Origin: Isoetes taiwanensis
Lineage: Eukaryota; Streptophyta; Lycopodiopsida; Isoetales; Isoetaceae
DNA: 64,000 bases
NCBI GenBank assembly: GCA_021234155.1
Contig: JAJEKV010000052.1
Span: 6,236,925 to 6,300,924 of the forward strand
Reading direction: 5' to 3'
The translations under genes and the position numbers were made by a program. Positions 47,472-59,075 of this stretch are shown here, piece after piece (position 1 is the first letter of the stretch; every line of letters begins with the position of its first letter). Under the pieces are notes generated by a model. That model saw only the letters and a program-made list of their open reading frames with translations. It had not been told where the DNA came from and made no database searches.

Positions 47472-48567
47472 TTTTTTTTTTTGAAGAACTGTGTCAGCAA
47501 TATATTAAAAGAATGGTAATGTTACAAAGCAAGTGAGGAGGAAGGAGAACGCCCCAAAGAGGCAGTGATACCTCGACACTCCACAACAAGCTGCAACCGG
47601 CTGCTGGCCTGGCCATCACCATCTACCACACCAAGAAGTCATGGAAATGGAAAACTTCCGCTCTACTAATCCAGGGAACACCAAAAGCTTTGAAATAGCT
47701 TGTACCGAGTCGAGGAATCGAGAGAGGCTGCTTTGAATCCCCCCAAAAGATCCACAACCGCCCGCCCTTAAATCAACCACACCAACCAAACCGCCGCGGA
47801 TGCAAGGCTTCTTGCCCGTCTGGCGGCCAAGCACCAGGATATACATGAAGCAGCAATTGTTGGCTATTCAATCTCACCCAAAAGCGAGCCACGACCCAAT
47901 CGAGGCAACGCACGCAAGTGAGGGCATAAAACCGGACAATGCTCCACAGTCTCCCGATGAAGGCCACAACAACAAGGGCAAAGAGGGCTCACACCCGCCC
48001 CTAAAGCGACTCACAAGGACATTCACCACGATCTGGCGGTGCACCACCACCTTACGGCACCCGAACCAGCCGGTGGGGGAAGTGAGCTCCATGTCCACGT
48101 CAAACCGAAGGCCATCGAGAACAGGAAGCTGGGAGAGACCACTTGCCTGAAGGGGGCGGAGAGTGTCATGAATAGCCAACACCCAGAATAAGACCGCACA
48201 AAAACAAAGAAGATACAACATCTGGATGAACCTTCCAAACTGCACCACCACATCACCCCGAGGGACTATAGGTATGTAGCGGAATACTCCCCGCCACTTG
48301 TTCCCGGATAGCTTGGCCACCGTCCTTCAGCAAAGCGAAGCTCGAAAAAGAACTCCCCACGAAGCTAGTCGACCATCCCAATACCAATCCTCCAAGGTGA
48401 GCACAAAGCAGCTCGCTTCCTCGGCGAACACACAAGGTCCGAGCATGCCTGATGGCGACCAAAGGGCAGAATGCAGCGGTATAACAAAGAACGAAAAGGA
48501 TAATGAAGCACAACCTTATTATCATCTTCAAAAGATTGTTTGGATGATCCAAATAGATTTATCATTC
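47472..48567 (-). mobile_element. 5'-truncated LINE, reverse orientation, with poly-A
   Basis: The poly-A tail is the T-run at 47,472-47,482. On the minus strand the element encodes CPCCCGLHRETVEHCPVLC (about 47,930-47,990), the zf-RVT finger, followed by a stop-containing tail. The words next to the poly-A (GAAG and ATATATTAAA on the plus strand) resemble the LINE inserted in the copia at 222-709. AAAATCTATT occurs at 47,446-47,455 and 48,568-48,577 and may be the target-site duplication, with a short CTATT-type repeat between it and the tail. Confidence 0.72.
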
Positions 48568-48784
48568 AAAATCTATTGTAACTACTTGGTAAAATAATTG
48601 TTTTACATCAGTCTTAGCTCATATTCTTAGCTCAGCATGTCTGTTTTTTTGCTTGTGGATATGACATTCACATTATAGAAAGAAATATATGTCTCCTGCA
48701 AAATCCACCAAAAATTAAATGCAGATTAAATTACCTAGAACTGTAGCCTTAGAAGGCTTCCTACTTTGAAAGGCCCAAAGGTGA

Positions 48785-48880
48785 CGTTCCAGTACGATAT
48801 ACGGTCTCAAGGCATATACCAGATCAAGACCGCCACGCCAGCGTACGCCCGTCCAATCGACGGTAATGCGCCCGGCGTGC
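48785..48880 (-). pseudogene. Nuclear cap-binding protein CBP20-like relic (tentative)
   Basis: In two frames, the minus strand gives ITVDW and then DGR...SG...YRTG. This matches in order the CBP20 stretch [31 protein letters not shown] that follows its RNA-recognition motif. Frames change within 90 bp and one stop occurs. The alignment is by eye and short, so it could be chance. Confidence 0.25.
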
Positions 48881-48899
48881 AAGCAAGGATGCCCTAGGG

Positions 48900-50880
48900 G
48901 GCAACTTTTGCAGGGCTTTACACTTAACAATGTGCGCACTTAAGACCTTTAACACATTAAAGGCAGACCAAGGGTCCTGGAAACCCTAAACCTAACTAAT
49001 AGCCTACATAAGGCACCAAACCCTAACTTTCCCTTTTTCGCCCACAAACCTTCCGAGCTCCGATTCGCGTGCCTGAGGAGGCAATTCCAACTCCCACGAT
49101 CTGCCCCATGCTTGTTGTCGATCATCCTTCCGACCGCATCCCAAAGCAGAACAGAGACATGGACGCTTTCGGATCGAGAGGAGTGAACCAGGGATCAGGT
49201 ATTTGGTCGATCGAATAGCCTAAACCTTATTCCAGCCTTCGAACCAGTAGGTTTAGCCCATTAAATCACCCTTAGTAGCCAAGCAGATCCCACAAGGCCC
49301 CCAAAATTGAACCATTATGATTTTTTCTTAATGGTTTATTGGTGAAAACCAAATTTATAAATCAATACATGTTAGTGGGTTCAAAAGTTTACAAACCATG
49401 TCTAGTTATCTAATATGGTTCATCAGCATATTTTTCTAATGTGATAAGACAATATTGTTTTATGACATGGTATTGAAGCATGGCAATTTAACTTGGTCTC
49501 TGTAACAACTTAAACTATATAATTTATCAATATATTTTTCTAAAGTGATAAGACAATATTGTTTTATGGCATGGTATTAAAACATGGCAATTTTAATTGG
49601 TCTATGTAATAACTTAAACTATATGATATGTATTACTGTTTAGTAGTCAAGTTTATTAGGCTGGTATTTGATCATATCTATCTTCTTCAATATATTGCCA
49701 TGGTAATTTTAGACGCATAATTCTCATGATTTTTTACAGTAATTAATCACTAATACACAAGTGGTAACACTATAACCCCAAAATCTGCTCTATGTGTTGT
49801 TTTTTGCTGTCTTTTTTGCAAAAAAAATACCACGTAAAGATCACGTGTTGTAATGTTCCGAAAATGCTAGAAACAACGCGTATTTTTTTAGTGTGGTTTT
49901 TCACACACAAAAGACGTGTAGTTTTTATGCGTGGATTTTAGACAAAAAAATGCATAATTTTTATGTGTGGTTTTCACCGTGGTTTTTACAGAGAAACAAC
50001 GCGTAATTTTATGTGTAGTTTTTGCTCAAAAACAAAAATAACACATAGTTTTTAGACGTGATCTTCACCTAAAAATGATGCATGGTCTTCATATGTAGCA
50101 TCTTTAGCATAATTTTTCTTCAATTGTCCATATGTTATTTTCATCCTTCCACGTGTTGTTTTTTTTGTACAATAACATATTTTCTTAATGTAGTTTTAAA
50201 GAAACAATTTGTTGCATTCAAACAAAAACAATAAATATAAGAAACTTAAGAAATACGGTTGTTTTCGGTTGTTATGAGGAAAGAGAATTACACTACAATA
50301 GTAAAACAAAGGAATTTTTGCATTGTCTTAAAAAGTAAACATGAGTATATATTTCCAATTTGAAATATTACATAACTTCTTTAACTTCTTGTTGTTTCCA
50401 AAGCATACAGTAGCAATGTTGTAGTATTGGGAGAATATGTTGCTGCCAATAATGTAGCAAAGTATTGGGAGAATATGTTGCTGCCAAAAATGTGGCGACC
50501 TCAAGCATAGAAGCAGGCTGAGATAAGTATTTCAGATTGCAACAAAGACCAATCTGCAGCATATTCCAATAACAATCCGCCCGCCTTATGTTCTGCAACA
50601 TATTCCAAATTACAATTCGCTTTATGTTCTAAAAACAGGGGATGAAAAACAGGGGGCTTCCATATATCTGCAGAGCCAGAAACAAGCAGATCAATGTGAA
50701 AGCAAAAGGACAAATATGCTTTTAAAAAAAATATAACAAGGGAGATACCAGGGTCTTCTTTCTTCAATAACTTGTTCCTTTAAATCGATTGTACGGTGCC
50801 AATCTAAAGAAAGCCATATCTTCTTCCTGCATACAAAGCTACTAAGCCCTTGAACTTAAGAAAAAAGAAACAGAAAAATG
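48900..50880. other. No recognisable gene
   Basis: The first 400 bp are GC-richer with promoter-like words (CCTACATAAGGC at about 49,000) and could be part of an LTR. 49,300-50,330 is AT-rich with loosely repeated GTGTGGTTTTT/ACGTGTAGTTTTT words and two similar stretches at 49,430-49,520 and 49,530-49,625. No coding exon is supported. Confidence 0.4.
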
Positions 50881-50884
50881 AACA

Positions 50885-51115
50885 CACAACTCACAAGAAC
50901 TAGATATGGCTGCAGGAGCAAGAAAAAAGGCTTACACCAAAAGAACCCTGTTGGAAATAGTCTTGTTAAACATAAGAAAAAGAAACAGAAAACACAACTC
51001 ACAAGAATTGTTAAACATAAGAAAAAGTAATAGAAAACACCACTTACAAGAACTTGATATAGCTGCAGGAGCAAGAAGAAAGCCTTGCTCCAAAAGAACC
51101 CTGCTGGAAATGGTT
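50885..51115. repeat. Local direct duplication upstream of the MYB exon
   Basis: GCTGCAGGAGCAAGAA, then CCAAAAGAACCCTG and TGGAAAT occur at about 50,910-50,960 and again at 51,062-51,110. CACAACTCACAAGAA and TTAAACATAAGAAAAAG repeats lie between. The words ACAAGAACT-GATAT-GCTGCAGG precede both copies. Confidence 0.65.
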
Positions 51116-51129
51116 TCTCTTTGCTTCAG

Positions 51130-51471
51130 GACTAGCCTAGATCGTTGTGGCCGGAGTTGTAGACTCAGGTGGCTTAATTAGAAGAAACCTGGAATCAGAA
51201 GAGGAGATTTCTCCCCGCATGAAAAACAGCTTGTTTTTGAGCTTCAGTCTGTCCATGGTAACAGGTAATAATTAATTGGGCTCAGGCTTAAATGCACACA
51301 ACGTTGAAATCATGTTATCATAGAATGTATTACTTATATGTTGTATCGGTCAGATGGTCTCAGATCTCGAAGCAGATGCCCGATCGAACAGATGCTGAAA
51401 TCAAGAATTTTTGGAACAAGATCCATTCAGGAACTGGTCTGCTGGAAATAGTCTACAAAAATGCAAGTTAA
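51130..51471 (+). pseudogene. R2R3-MYB fragment (end of R2 and R3), two exons
   Basis: Exon 51,130-51,264 begins after an AG and encodes LDRCGRSCRLRWLN, a stop (TAG where MYBs have Tyr), then KKPGIRRGDFSPHEKQ and LQSVHGNR, ending at a GT donor. Exon 51,354-51,471 continues in phase with WSQISKQMPDRTDAEIKNFW and ends NKIHSGTG...NAS and a stop. Both introns sit at the canonical R2R3-MYB positions. Tyr-Leu-Arg after WLN is replaced by stop-Lys-Lys. The first exon (MGRxPCC) and a C-terminal activation domain are missing. The upstream flank is a local duplication. It is a pseudogene unless the stop is a sequence error. Confidence 0.8.
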
Positions 51472-51784
51472 AAATGGCCTGTATCCAAAAACAAACTCCA
51501 GTATAGCCGCAAATGCAAAAGCAAAAATAAATTACCTGCTACCACAAATGGTTCGTTGTGTAGAATCAACCCAAAATCCGGATCCACCTAGAGTTCACCG
51601 AAGCTGCAAGAATCATGCTGGAGCCATGGGAGCCGGAGTCGGATCCGCCAGGCGGCCGAAGTAGCCGCTGGAGTCGACATGCAAATAACAGTATTAGGTT
51701 AGGGTAGAGAATACGTTAGGTTAGATGGACAATAAATTCGATATCCCGCCCTTTTAAAACCAATTTGAAATTTGAATCAGCCAT

Positions 51785-51818
51785 TGCTTCCTTCCTTCCT
51801 TCCTTCCTTCCTTCCTTA
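51785..51818. repeat. CTTC microsatellite
   Basis: About seven to eight CTTC units in a row, close to the end of the MYB region. Confidence 0.9.
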
Positions 51819-52503
51819 TCTTTATTGTTCAATTACACATTTTTTTTGGGACCTTTGGATTATGGGAGATTCTACAGAATCTTCTAGATCAAAGGTCCCC
51901 TTAATTCTGATGCACGAGTCAATGGTGCGGCGAGATTATAGCGCACACTCTCACGGGAGCAACAGGGCTTTTATTTAGTGGCCCACTGAACTGGGAAAAA
52001 TGCCGCCCACATTTTATATTACCGGATTTCCAGATTTTTTGAAGCCTAATTTCCGGATTTCTTTGGATTTTTTTAGCAAAAATGACCGAAAGATTGCCGA
52101 TTTTTTTTTTAATCTAATCTGAAAATTTTAAGGATGGCCGGATTTTTCGGGGCCAAACCCCCCTATTTTCGAACCATGGAGCAAGTAAATTGCCATGACC
52201 ATGGTTCTTTCACATGGTCGGCATCAGACCTACCCGGCTTCTAGGCCCTAGACTTGCAACCACTCAAGAAGTGCAAATTCGACTGAATTATAATACATTA
52301 ATAGCTGAATCATATGTCATTAGACTCATGTTGATTAGAAACACAATTATCTCATTTTATACACTATGCACTGTTACATATTCTTAGACAGGCATATTCT
52401 TAGGCAGGAAAATTGTACATTGCAACGAACAACGGGAAATTGCCGAAGAGGATGTGATGACTAAGCATGATATAGAGGAAACTACCGAAGAGGAAACTGC
52501 ATG

Positions 52504-52918
52504 ATGGATATGATGACTATGCATTTTTACAAGAAAAATAACAACTTTTGACGTTTCATAAAGGAATCAGCAAGGGAATCTAGGGGCACTAAAAAAGCCT
52601 ATTTATCTCACTCAAAAAAACCCTTTTTCAAAAAATTTGCCTAGCCATTTCTATTTAAAGTGCATAAAATGTTTAATCATCATGTGACATGCCACATCAT
52701 CTAAAGAAATGCCATGCCACCATGGAGAAACATGTTTTTTTAAGAACTTGCCAAATTGTCCATGTACATTCTTTTCTTCCACCCTTCATTTGCCACCTCA
52801 CCATACATGCCATGTCCTCTCCCGTAATATTCGAATATAGTTACTTTCTCAAGGGGAAAAAAAAAGGAAGTTTTTTGCTCGTTTGATGCCACCTCATCAT
52901 TATAGTGCTATATCATTG
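52504..52918. repeat. Left flank of FBE pair, duplicated at 58,620-59,075
   Basis: Words such as TTTAAAGTGCATAAAATG, GCCATG-CACCATGGAGAAA and TGCCACCTCACCA occur in the same order at about 58,765-58,925. The second copy runs on through ATCATTG-CCATAT-CACCTTGTG, which acts as an unfilled version of the FBE insertion site. Confidence 0.7.
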
Positions 52919-54049
52919 CAACACATAACCAACACATAACTACCATTGACATTAATAAATATAACCATTGGATCCAACACATTTAAATTAAAATCCCCCT
53001 TAAACCCCCTTTGGTTGGGTGCATATTCACACGGGGGGTGACTCGGGGCATCGAGAAGTCTCCGGATTGGCATATTAAGCCCCTTATTCCATAATCTACA
53101 CCCACGTGCGTAAAATTCCCTCGTTTGTGGGGTATGCAAGTACAAGATTTGCTATCTTGTATAATAAGATTAAGCAAAAATACTATAAGATTTCAACCAG
53201 GAATACTATATGGTGTTGATTTAAATGCGTCCAAAATACAATTATGAGGGCTCTCGCCCCTCACGTCACCCCCTGTGAATATGCACCCAAACCAAAAGGG
53301 GTTTAAGGGGATTTTAATTTAAATGTGTTGGATCAATGGTTATATTTATTAATGTCAATGGTAGTTATCGTTGGTTATTATACTAAAAATTTTTTGGCCC
53401 TTGAGGGCCATAAAAAAAGTGACGTGAGAATATAAAAGACATTTAAAACATGTAGCAATATGTGTTATGTGTTTATGTTAATAATGTTAATTTATTATAA
53501 TAGTGGAGTCTCCAAACTAAACATATTTGTAAATTATGCACTTGAACAATTATATTAAATTTGAGAATACACCATTTCATTGTGTCTAATAATAAACCAA
53601 ACCACTGCACAATAACCTCTCCAACTTGTTTGCTCATGAGAAACTTTTTGTAGCTTGTTTCAAAGCAATAAATGTGTCAATGTTTTATCGATTGTCAACA
53701 CAACGAGTAGCTTTCACATTCTAATAGAGTTAAAAATTAAAAAGCCACGCCAAATATTGGTTGAATTCACGCCAAACAATGTGTGAACAATGAAATAAAA
53801 GAAATGAATAACAATATTAAGAGATCTCAAAATGGTGAAACACACAAATCTTACCTTCAAAGATGACAATAGCATCGATCTAGGTCTCCACCATAGGTCC
53901 ACCATAGGTGCCCTGAATGTTCTACAATTTCATACCACCATCATGCTTGTTATAAATGTAAGAATCGAACTTAAGGTTTTACCAAAGCACTTGCAAAGTA
54001 ATTGTGTGCAATAGCTTGCCATATGAAAACTTGACTTGCTTTGCCGCCA

Positions 54050-54210
54050 ATGCTTGTACTTTGACCACCTAAATTTCCTCAAATATATGTTTGAGCTTGC
54101 TCTTGTGTTGCACAACCGCAAAAAGCTTCCGCTTCCTAACTTTGGTTTGTTGCCCATCGCCATTTGTAGAAGACGATTTGCCACTTGAAGAGCTTGAATC
54201 CGGGCGTTGT
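54050..54210 (-). pseudogene. FBE cargo type 3, Ser-rich exon with basic tail
   Basis: The minus strand reads DSSSSSGKSSSTNGDGQQTK, then VRKRKLFAVVQHKSKLKHI and FEEI with a stop. It is Ser-rich with a nuclear-localisation-like KVRKRK. Copy 4 has the same exon with altered frames (near 57,000-57,120). I do not recognise the protein. Confidence 0.4.
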
Positions 54211-54414
54211 GCATTTGATTAGGAGAATCATGGTGTGCATTTGATCGGGGAGAAGCATAGGCATCCCATTACAAAGACTGATGATGATAGCGTAAAGCCA
54301 AGTCAAGTCCAAGTCGAGCATTTAAACAAACAAACTTTTTCGGCTCCCAAGAATTGAAGATAAGCTCCCAAGAATTGAAGACAAATGTTTGCAATAACAA
54401 GGTGGATTAGGCAC

Positions 54415-54456
54415 CATTGCGCCAAGTCCAATGAAGCCTACTTTAGAATGGGCCAT
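54415..54456 (-). pseudogene. FBE cargo type 3, start exon of a hydroxyacid-dehydrogenase-like protein
   Basis: From an ATG at 54,456 the minus strand encodes MAHSKVGFIGLGAM and then GTGCCT, a possible donor. KVGFIGLGAM is the nucleotide-binding start of 3-hydroxyisobutyrate/glyoxylate-reductase-type dehydrogenases (GxGxxG begins here). The same 14 codons occur in copy 4 at 57,343-57,384. No continuation of the Rossmann fold was found, so only a first exon, or a chance match, is present. Confidence 0.4.
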
Positions 54457-55850
54457 GTTGATTCACCTATGCAGGTCAAAGAATGTCATTCACACAATGA
54501 ATTCACACCGGCACTTTGGATTCACACAATAAGATGTAATTGTTCCTTAGTCGCCAAAACCGTATTCCATTGACATGTAACCTCGAAGATAGTTAACAAT
54601 CGGATGGGTCATTACGACGGGCAGACCATGACCTACGATGCATTTGCAAAAAGGGCGGGAGGGAACTAAGGGAGCAACAACAGAGAACAATCTTTGGATT
54701 CGATACCTAAAGATTTGAACGAGCCATTTGGAGGATCCCATGGATTTAAGGGGTGTTGGCCTTCAGCCTATAACATGCCCGATTGGAAGAGGGATGCTTT
54801 TAAGGAAGGTATCTACCTTTGGATTGGTAATATATGCTTCGGTAATATTTTAATGTTGCTTAAGCTTCCTAAGCTACCTTGAGTGAATGGAGTCGAAGAG
54901 GTCTGTTCCGGTGTAATTGAAGCGTGACCACATTAGATTATTATACAACACCAAGCACACGGGCCAGCTCAACCGCCTGTGGATTTGTGTGGAATGCAGA
55001 TTTTAGACTTCGGGATCGAAAAGGGGAGAGCTTAAATCAGGTTATAGAACGTTGGTTTCCATTTGAGAATCAGCATATATTCGAGAAAAGAAGCCTAGTG
55101 CATATCGTGGATGGAAAAATGATTCTTCCTTAGCGCTTAATTGGCGGAAAAATGCACCAATTTCGGGATAAAAAAAGCTCAAGAAACATTCAAAGAGAAA
55201 TCAAGGCCATGCATTAATTACCTTTTATTCGTTGGAACCAAAAGCGGCTCCGTCGCACCCTCTCAAAGCCACGAACAAACGGCCGATTTGGTCTTGTAAT
55301 ACAAGGATCTAAGGACCATCGTTTGAATGGGTTAACCAAAGGTACGCACTTTTTCTCTTCCATCTTCCAAAGCAAATCAAATCCTCAAGATTGCTTGTGT
55401 AAACCCGCTTACAAGAAGCTGAAAATCGGGGCTTGGTTGTATTACGTTTCATAAGAAGCCCGAACCCTAAAACATTATTGCAAAGAAGGTGCATGCCCGC
55501 GCCTAAAGGAAAAATAGGGTGTTCTGCTTTTTGTCTGAAGTGCGGTTCTTCTGGAGACACTGTCGGATGCTGAAAGAATCCAATAATTTCCCAACACATA
55601 ACCCTAAAATGGGTTGTCTCGAGGCTTGCATGATACTACAAGAAAATATATAATATATTAAGAAATATATGACATATGGGTCTAAACCATTGGAATTAGG
55701 CATCAAAATTAGTTTTAAGCGTATCGCACTCTAGATATATACTAATTAGTATACCTCATCAAATACATCCATGAAATCATATATAAAACCTTAGAAAAAA
55801 ACGTACAAAAAATACAAAAGAAACCCCTGTTTATAATGCTACATATTCAC

Positions 55851-58440
55851 CAACACATAAACCAACACGCCTTTACCATTGACATTAATAAATATAACCA
55901 TTGGATCAACACATTTTAAATTAAAATCCCCTTAAACCCCCTTTGGTTTGGGTGCATATTCACGAGGGGGTGACTCCGGCATCGAGAGTCGCTCGGATTG
56001 GCATATTAAGCCCCTTATTCCATAATCTACGATGCATTAAAATTCCTCGTTTGTGGGGTATGCAAGTACAAGATTTGCTATACCAGATAATAAGATTCGC
56101 CAAAATACTATAAGATTTCAACCGAATACTATATGGTGTTGATTTCGTGACGTCCAAAAATACAATTATGAGGGGCTCTCACGCCCTCACACCCGTGTGA
56201 ATATGCACCCAAACCAAAGGGGTTTAAGGGGATTTTAATTTAAATGTGTTGGATCCAATGGTTATATTTATTAATGTCAATGGTAGTTATGTGTTGGTTA
56301 TTATACTAAAATTTTTGGCCCTTCGGGCCATAAAAAAAGGATGAGAATATAAAAAGACATTTAAAACATGTAGCAATATGTGTTATGTGTTTATGTTAAT
56401 AATGTTAATTTATTATAATAGTGGAGTCTCCAAACTAAACATATTTGTAAATTATGCACTTGAACAATTATATTAAATTTGAGAATACACCATTTCATTG
56501 TGTCTAATAATAAACCAACCGCCTCTGCACAATAACCTCTCCAACTTGTTTGCTCATGAGAAACTTTTTGTAGCTTGTTTCAAAGCAATAAATGTGTCAA
56601 TGTTTTATCTGATTGTCAACACAACAATAGCTTTCACATTCTAATAGAGTTAAAAAATTAAAAGCCACGCAAATATTGGTTGAATTCCTGCCAAACAATG
56701 TGTGAACAATGAAATAAAAGAAATGAATAACAATATTAAGAGATCTCAAAATGGTGAAACACACAAATCTTACCTTCAAAGATGACAATAGCATCGATCT
56801 AGGTCTCCACCATAGGTCCACCATAGGTGCCTGAATGTTCTACAATTTCATACCACCATCTGTAACAGTGGCAACAGAAGAATCAGAACTTAAGGTTTTA
56901 CCAAAGCACTTGCAAAGTAATTGTGTGCAATAGCTTGCCATATAAAAAAACAGCTTGCTTTGCCGCCAATCGTATTCTTTGACCACCTAAATTTCCTCAA
57001 ATATGTTTTGAAGCTTGCTCTTTGTGTTGTAAACAACCCGCAAAGCTTCCGCTTCTAACCTGGTTTGTTGCGCATCGCCATTTGCGTAAGACCATTTGCC
57101 ACTTGAAGAGCTTGAATCCACTGGCGTTGTGCATTTGATTAGGAGAATCATGGTGTGCATTTGATCAGAGAGAAGCATAGGCGTACCGCGGCAAAGACTG
57201 ATGATGATAGCGAGAAAGATTTTAAGTCAAGTCCCAAGATTACTTAAACAAACAAACTTTTCTCAAGCGCTCCCAAGAATTGAAGATAAGCTCCCAAGAA
57301 TTGAAGACAAATGTTTGCAATAACAAAAGGTGGATTAGGCACCATTGCGCCAAGTCCAATGAAGCCTACTTTAGAATGGGCCATGTTGATTCACCTATGC
57401 GCAGTCAAAGAATGTCATTCACACAATAAATTCACACTTGGGCACTTTGGATTCACACAATAAGATGTACTTGTTCCTTAGTCGCCAAACCGTATTCCAT
57501 TGACATGTAACCTCTGAAGATAGTTAACAATCCAGATGGGTCATTACGACGGCAGCCATGACATACCGTGATTTGCAAAGGACGGAGGGAACTAAGGGGA
57601 GCAACAACAGAGAACAATGCCGGATTCGATACCTAAAAGATTTGAACAAAGCCATTTGGAGGGGATCCCATGGATTTAAGGGGTGTTGGCCTTCCAAGCC
57701 TATAACATGCCCTCCATTGGAAGAGGGATGCACCAATTTCGGATAAAAAAAAGCTCAAGAAACATTCCAAGAGGGAAATCGAAGGCCATGCATTAATTAC
57801 CTTTTACTTTTGGAACCTAAGCTGCTCCATTCGCGACCCTCTCAAAGCACAAAGAACAAACAAGCAGATTTGGTCTTGTAATACAAGGATCTAAGGACCA
57901 TCGTTTGAATGGGTTAACCAAGGTCGCACTTTTTCTTCCATCTTCCAAACAGTCAAATCCTCAAGATTGCTTGTGTAAACCCGCTTTTTACAAGAAGCTG
58001 AAAATCGGGTTGGTTGTAGACTCGTCATAAGAAGTAAGAACCCTAAAACATTATTGCAAGAAGGCTGCATGCCCGCCTAAAGGAAAAATAGGGTGTTCGG
58101 GCACTGCGGCCGGTGTGCGGTTCTTTTCCTCGAGACGTCGGGATCTTCGAAAAGAATCCAATAATTTCCCAACACATAACCCTAAAATGGGTTGTCTCGA
58201 GGCTTGCATGTCGAAAGCGTAATATGATATACTACAAGAAAATATATAATATATTAAGAAATATATGACATATCGCCTAAAAACCATTGGAATTAGGCAT
58301 CAAAATTAGTTTAAGCGTATGCGCACTCTAGATATACTAATCAGTATGCCTCATCAATTACATCCATGAAATCATATAAAAACCTTAGGAAAAAACGTAC
58401 AAAAATACAAAAGAAACCCCCTGTTATAATGCTACATATT
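55851..58440 (-). mobile_element. FBE family copy 4 (cargo type 3, internal deletion)
   Basis: Foldback at 55,851-56,300. Hairpin TGGCCC-TTC-GGGCCA at about 56,317-56,331. The interior is colinear with copy 3 except for the loss of about 350 bp at 57,729, between GGATGC words. The right end is GTTATAATGCTACATATT at 58,440. It is followed by CACCTTGTGTGTCAC, which continues the flanking repeat. Confidence 0.74.
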
Positions 58441-58619
58441 CACCTTGTGTGTCACTATTCCACTCAGATTGCCACTGCGCACTAACGGCAGATTTTTCAC
58501 CACGCCATCACGGGGACGGTTATGCCAAGTAAGCAAGGCCAACCAAGTTTGAAGTACAACCTTGGTCTTTTATGGGGTGGCGTGGCAATGTTTGGGCGAG
58601 TGGCAAAATATAGATTATG

Positions 58620-59075
58620 TAGACATGATGACTAAGCATTTTTAAGAAATAGGACAATGTTTAACATTTTATAAAGGAAGTTGCAGGGGAATTTAGGGGC
58701 ACTAAGAAAAACCTACTTATCTCACTAAAAAAAAATCGTTTTCAAAAAATTAGCCTAGTTATTTTCTATTTAAAGTGCATAAAATGCTTGGTAATCATGT
58801 GATATGCCACACCATCCAAAGAAACGCCATGTCACCATGGAGAAATATGTTTTTTATTAAGATGCCAAATTGTCTATGCACATTTTTCATTTTCCCACCC
58901 CTTTACATTTTGCCACCTCACCACTCATTTTTGCCACCTCATCATAATTGCCATGTCATCTCCCATAATTTTTGCGTATAGTCAGTTTCTCAAACAAGAA
59001 AAAAAAGTTTGTTTGGTCTTCTTTTATGCCAAATCATCATTTTTAGTGTCGTATCATTGCCATATCACCTTGTGT
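58620..59075. repeat. Unfilled paralogue of the FBE insertion region
   Basis: Diverged copy of 52,504-52,918 running without interruption across the place where FBE copies 3 and 4 sit. Confidence 0.65.

Larger units (their letters stand above)
52919..55848 (-). mobile_element. FBE family copy 3 (cargo type 3)
   Basis: Same ends as copies 1 and 2: a foldback at 52,919-53,378, a GC hairpin (GGCCC-TTGA-GGGCC, about 53,396-53,409), and an AT-rich end closing with ATAATGCTACATATT. The interior is different and carries minus-strand gene-like segments (see 54,415 and 54,050). It is joined directly to copy 4. It has 350 bp (about 54,800-55,145) that copy 4 lacks. Confidence 0.74.

Noticed and set aside
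47472-48567. Plus-strand ORFs at 47,800-48,150 and 48,298-48,597 as genes
   Set aside because: They are shadows of a reverse-oriented LINE whose zinc finger and poly-A tail are visible on the other strand.
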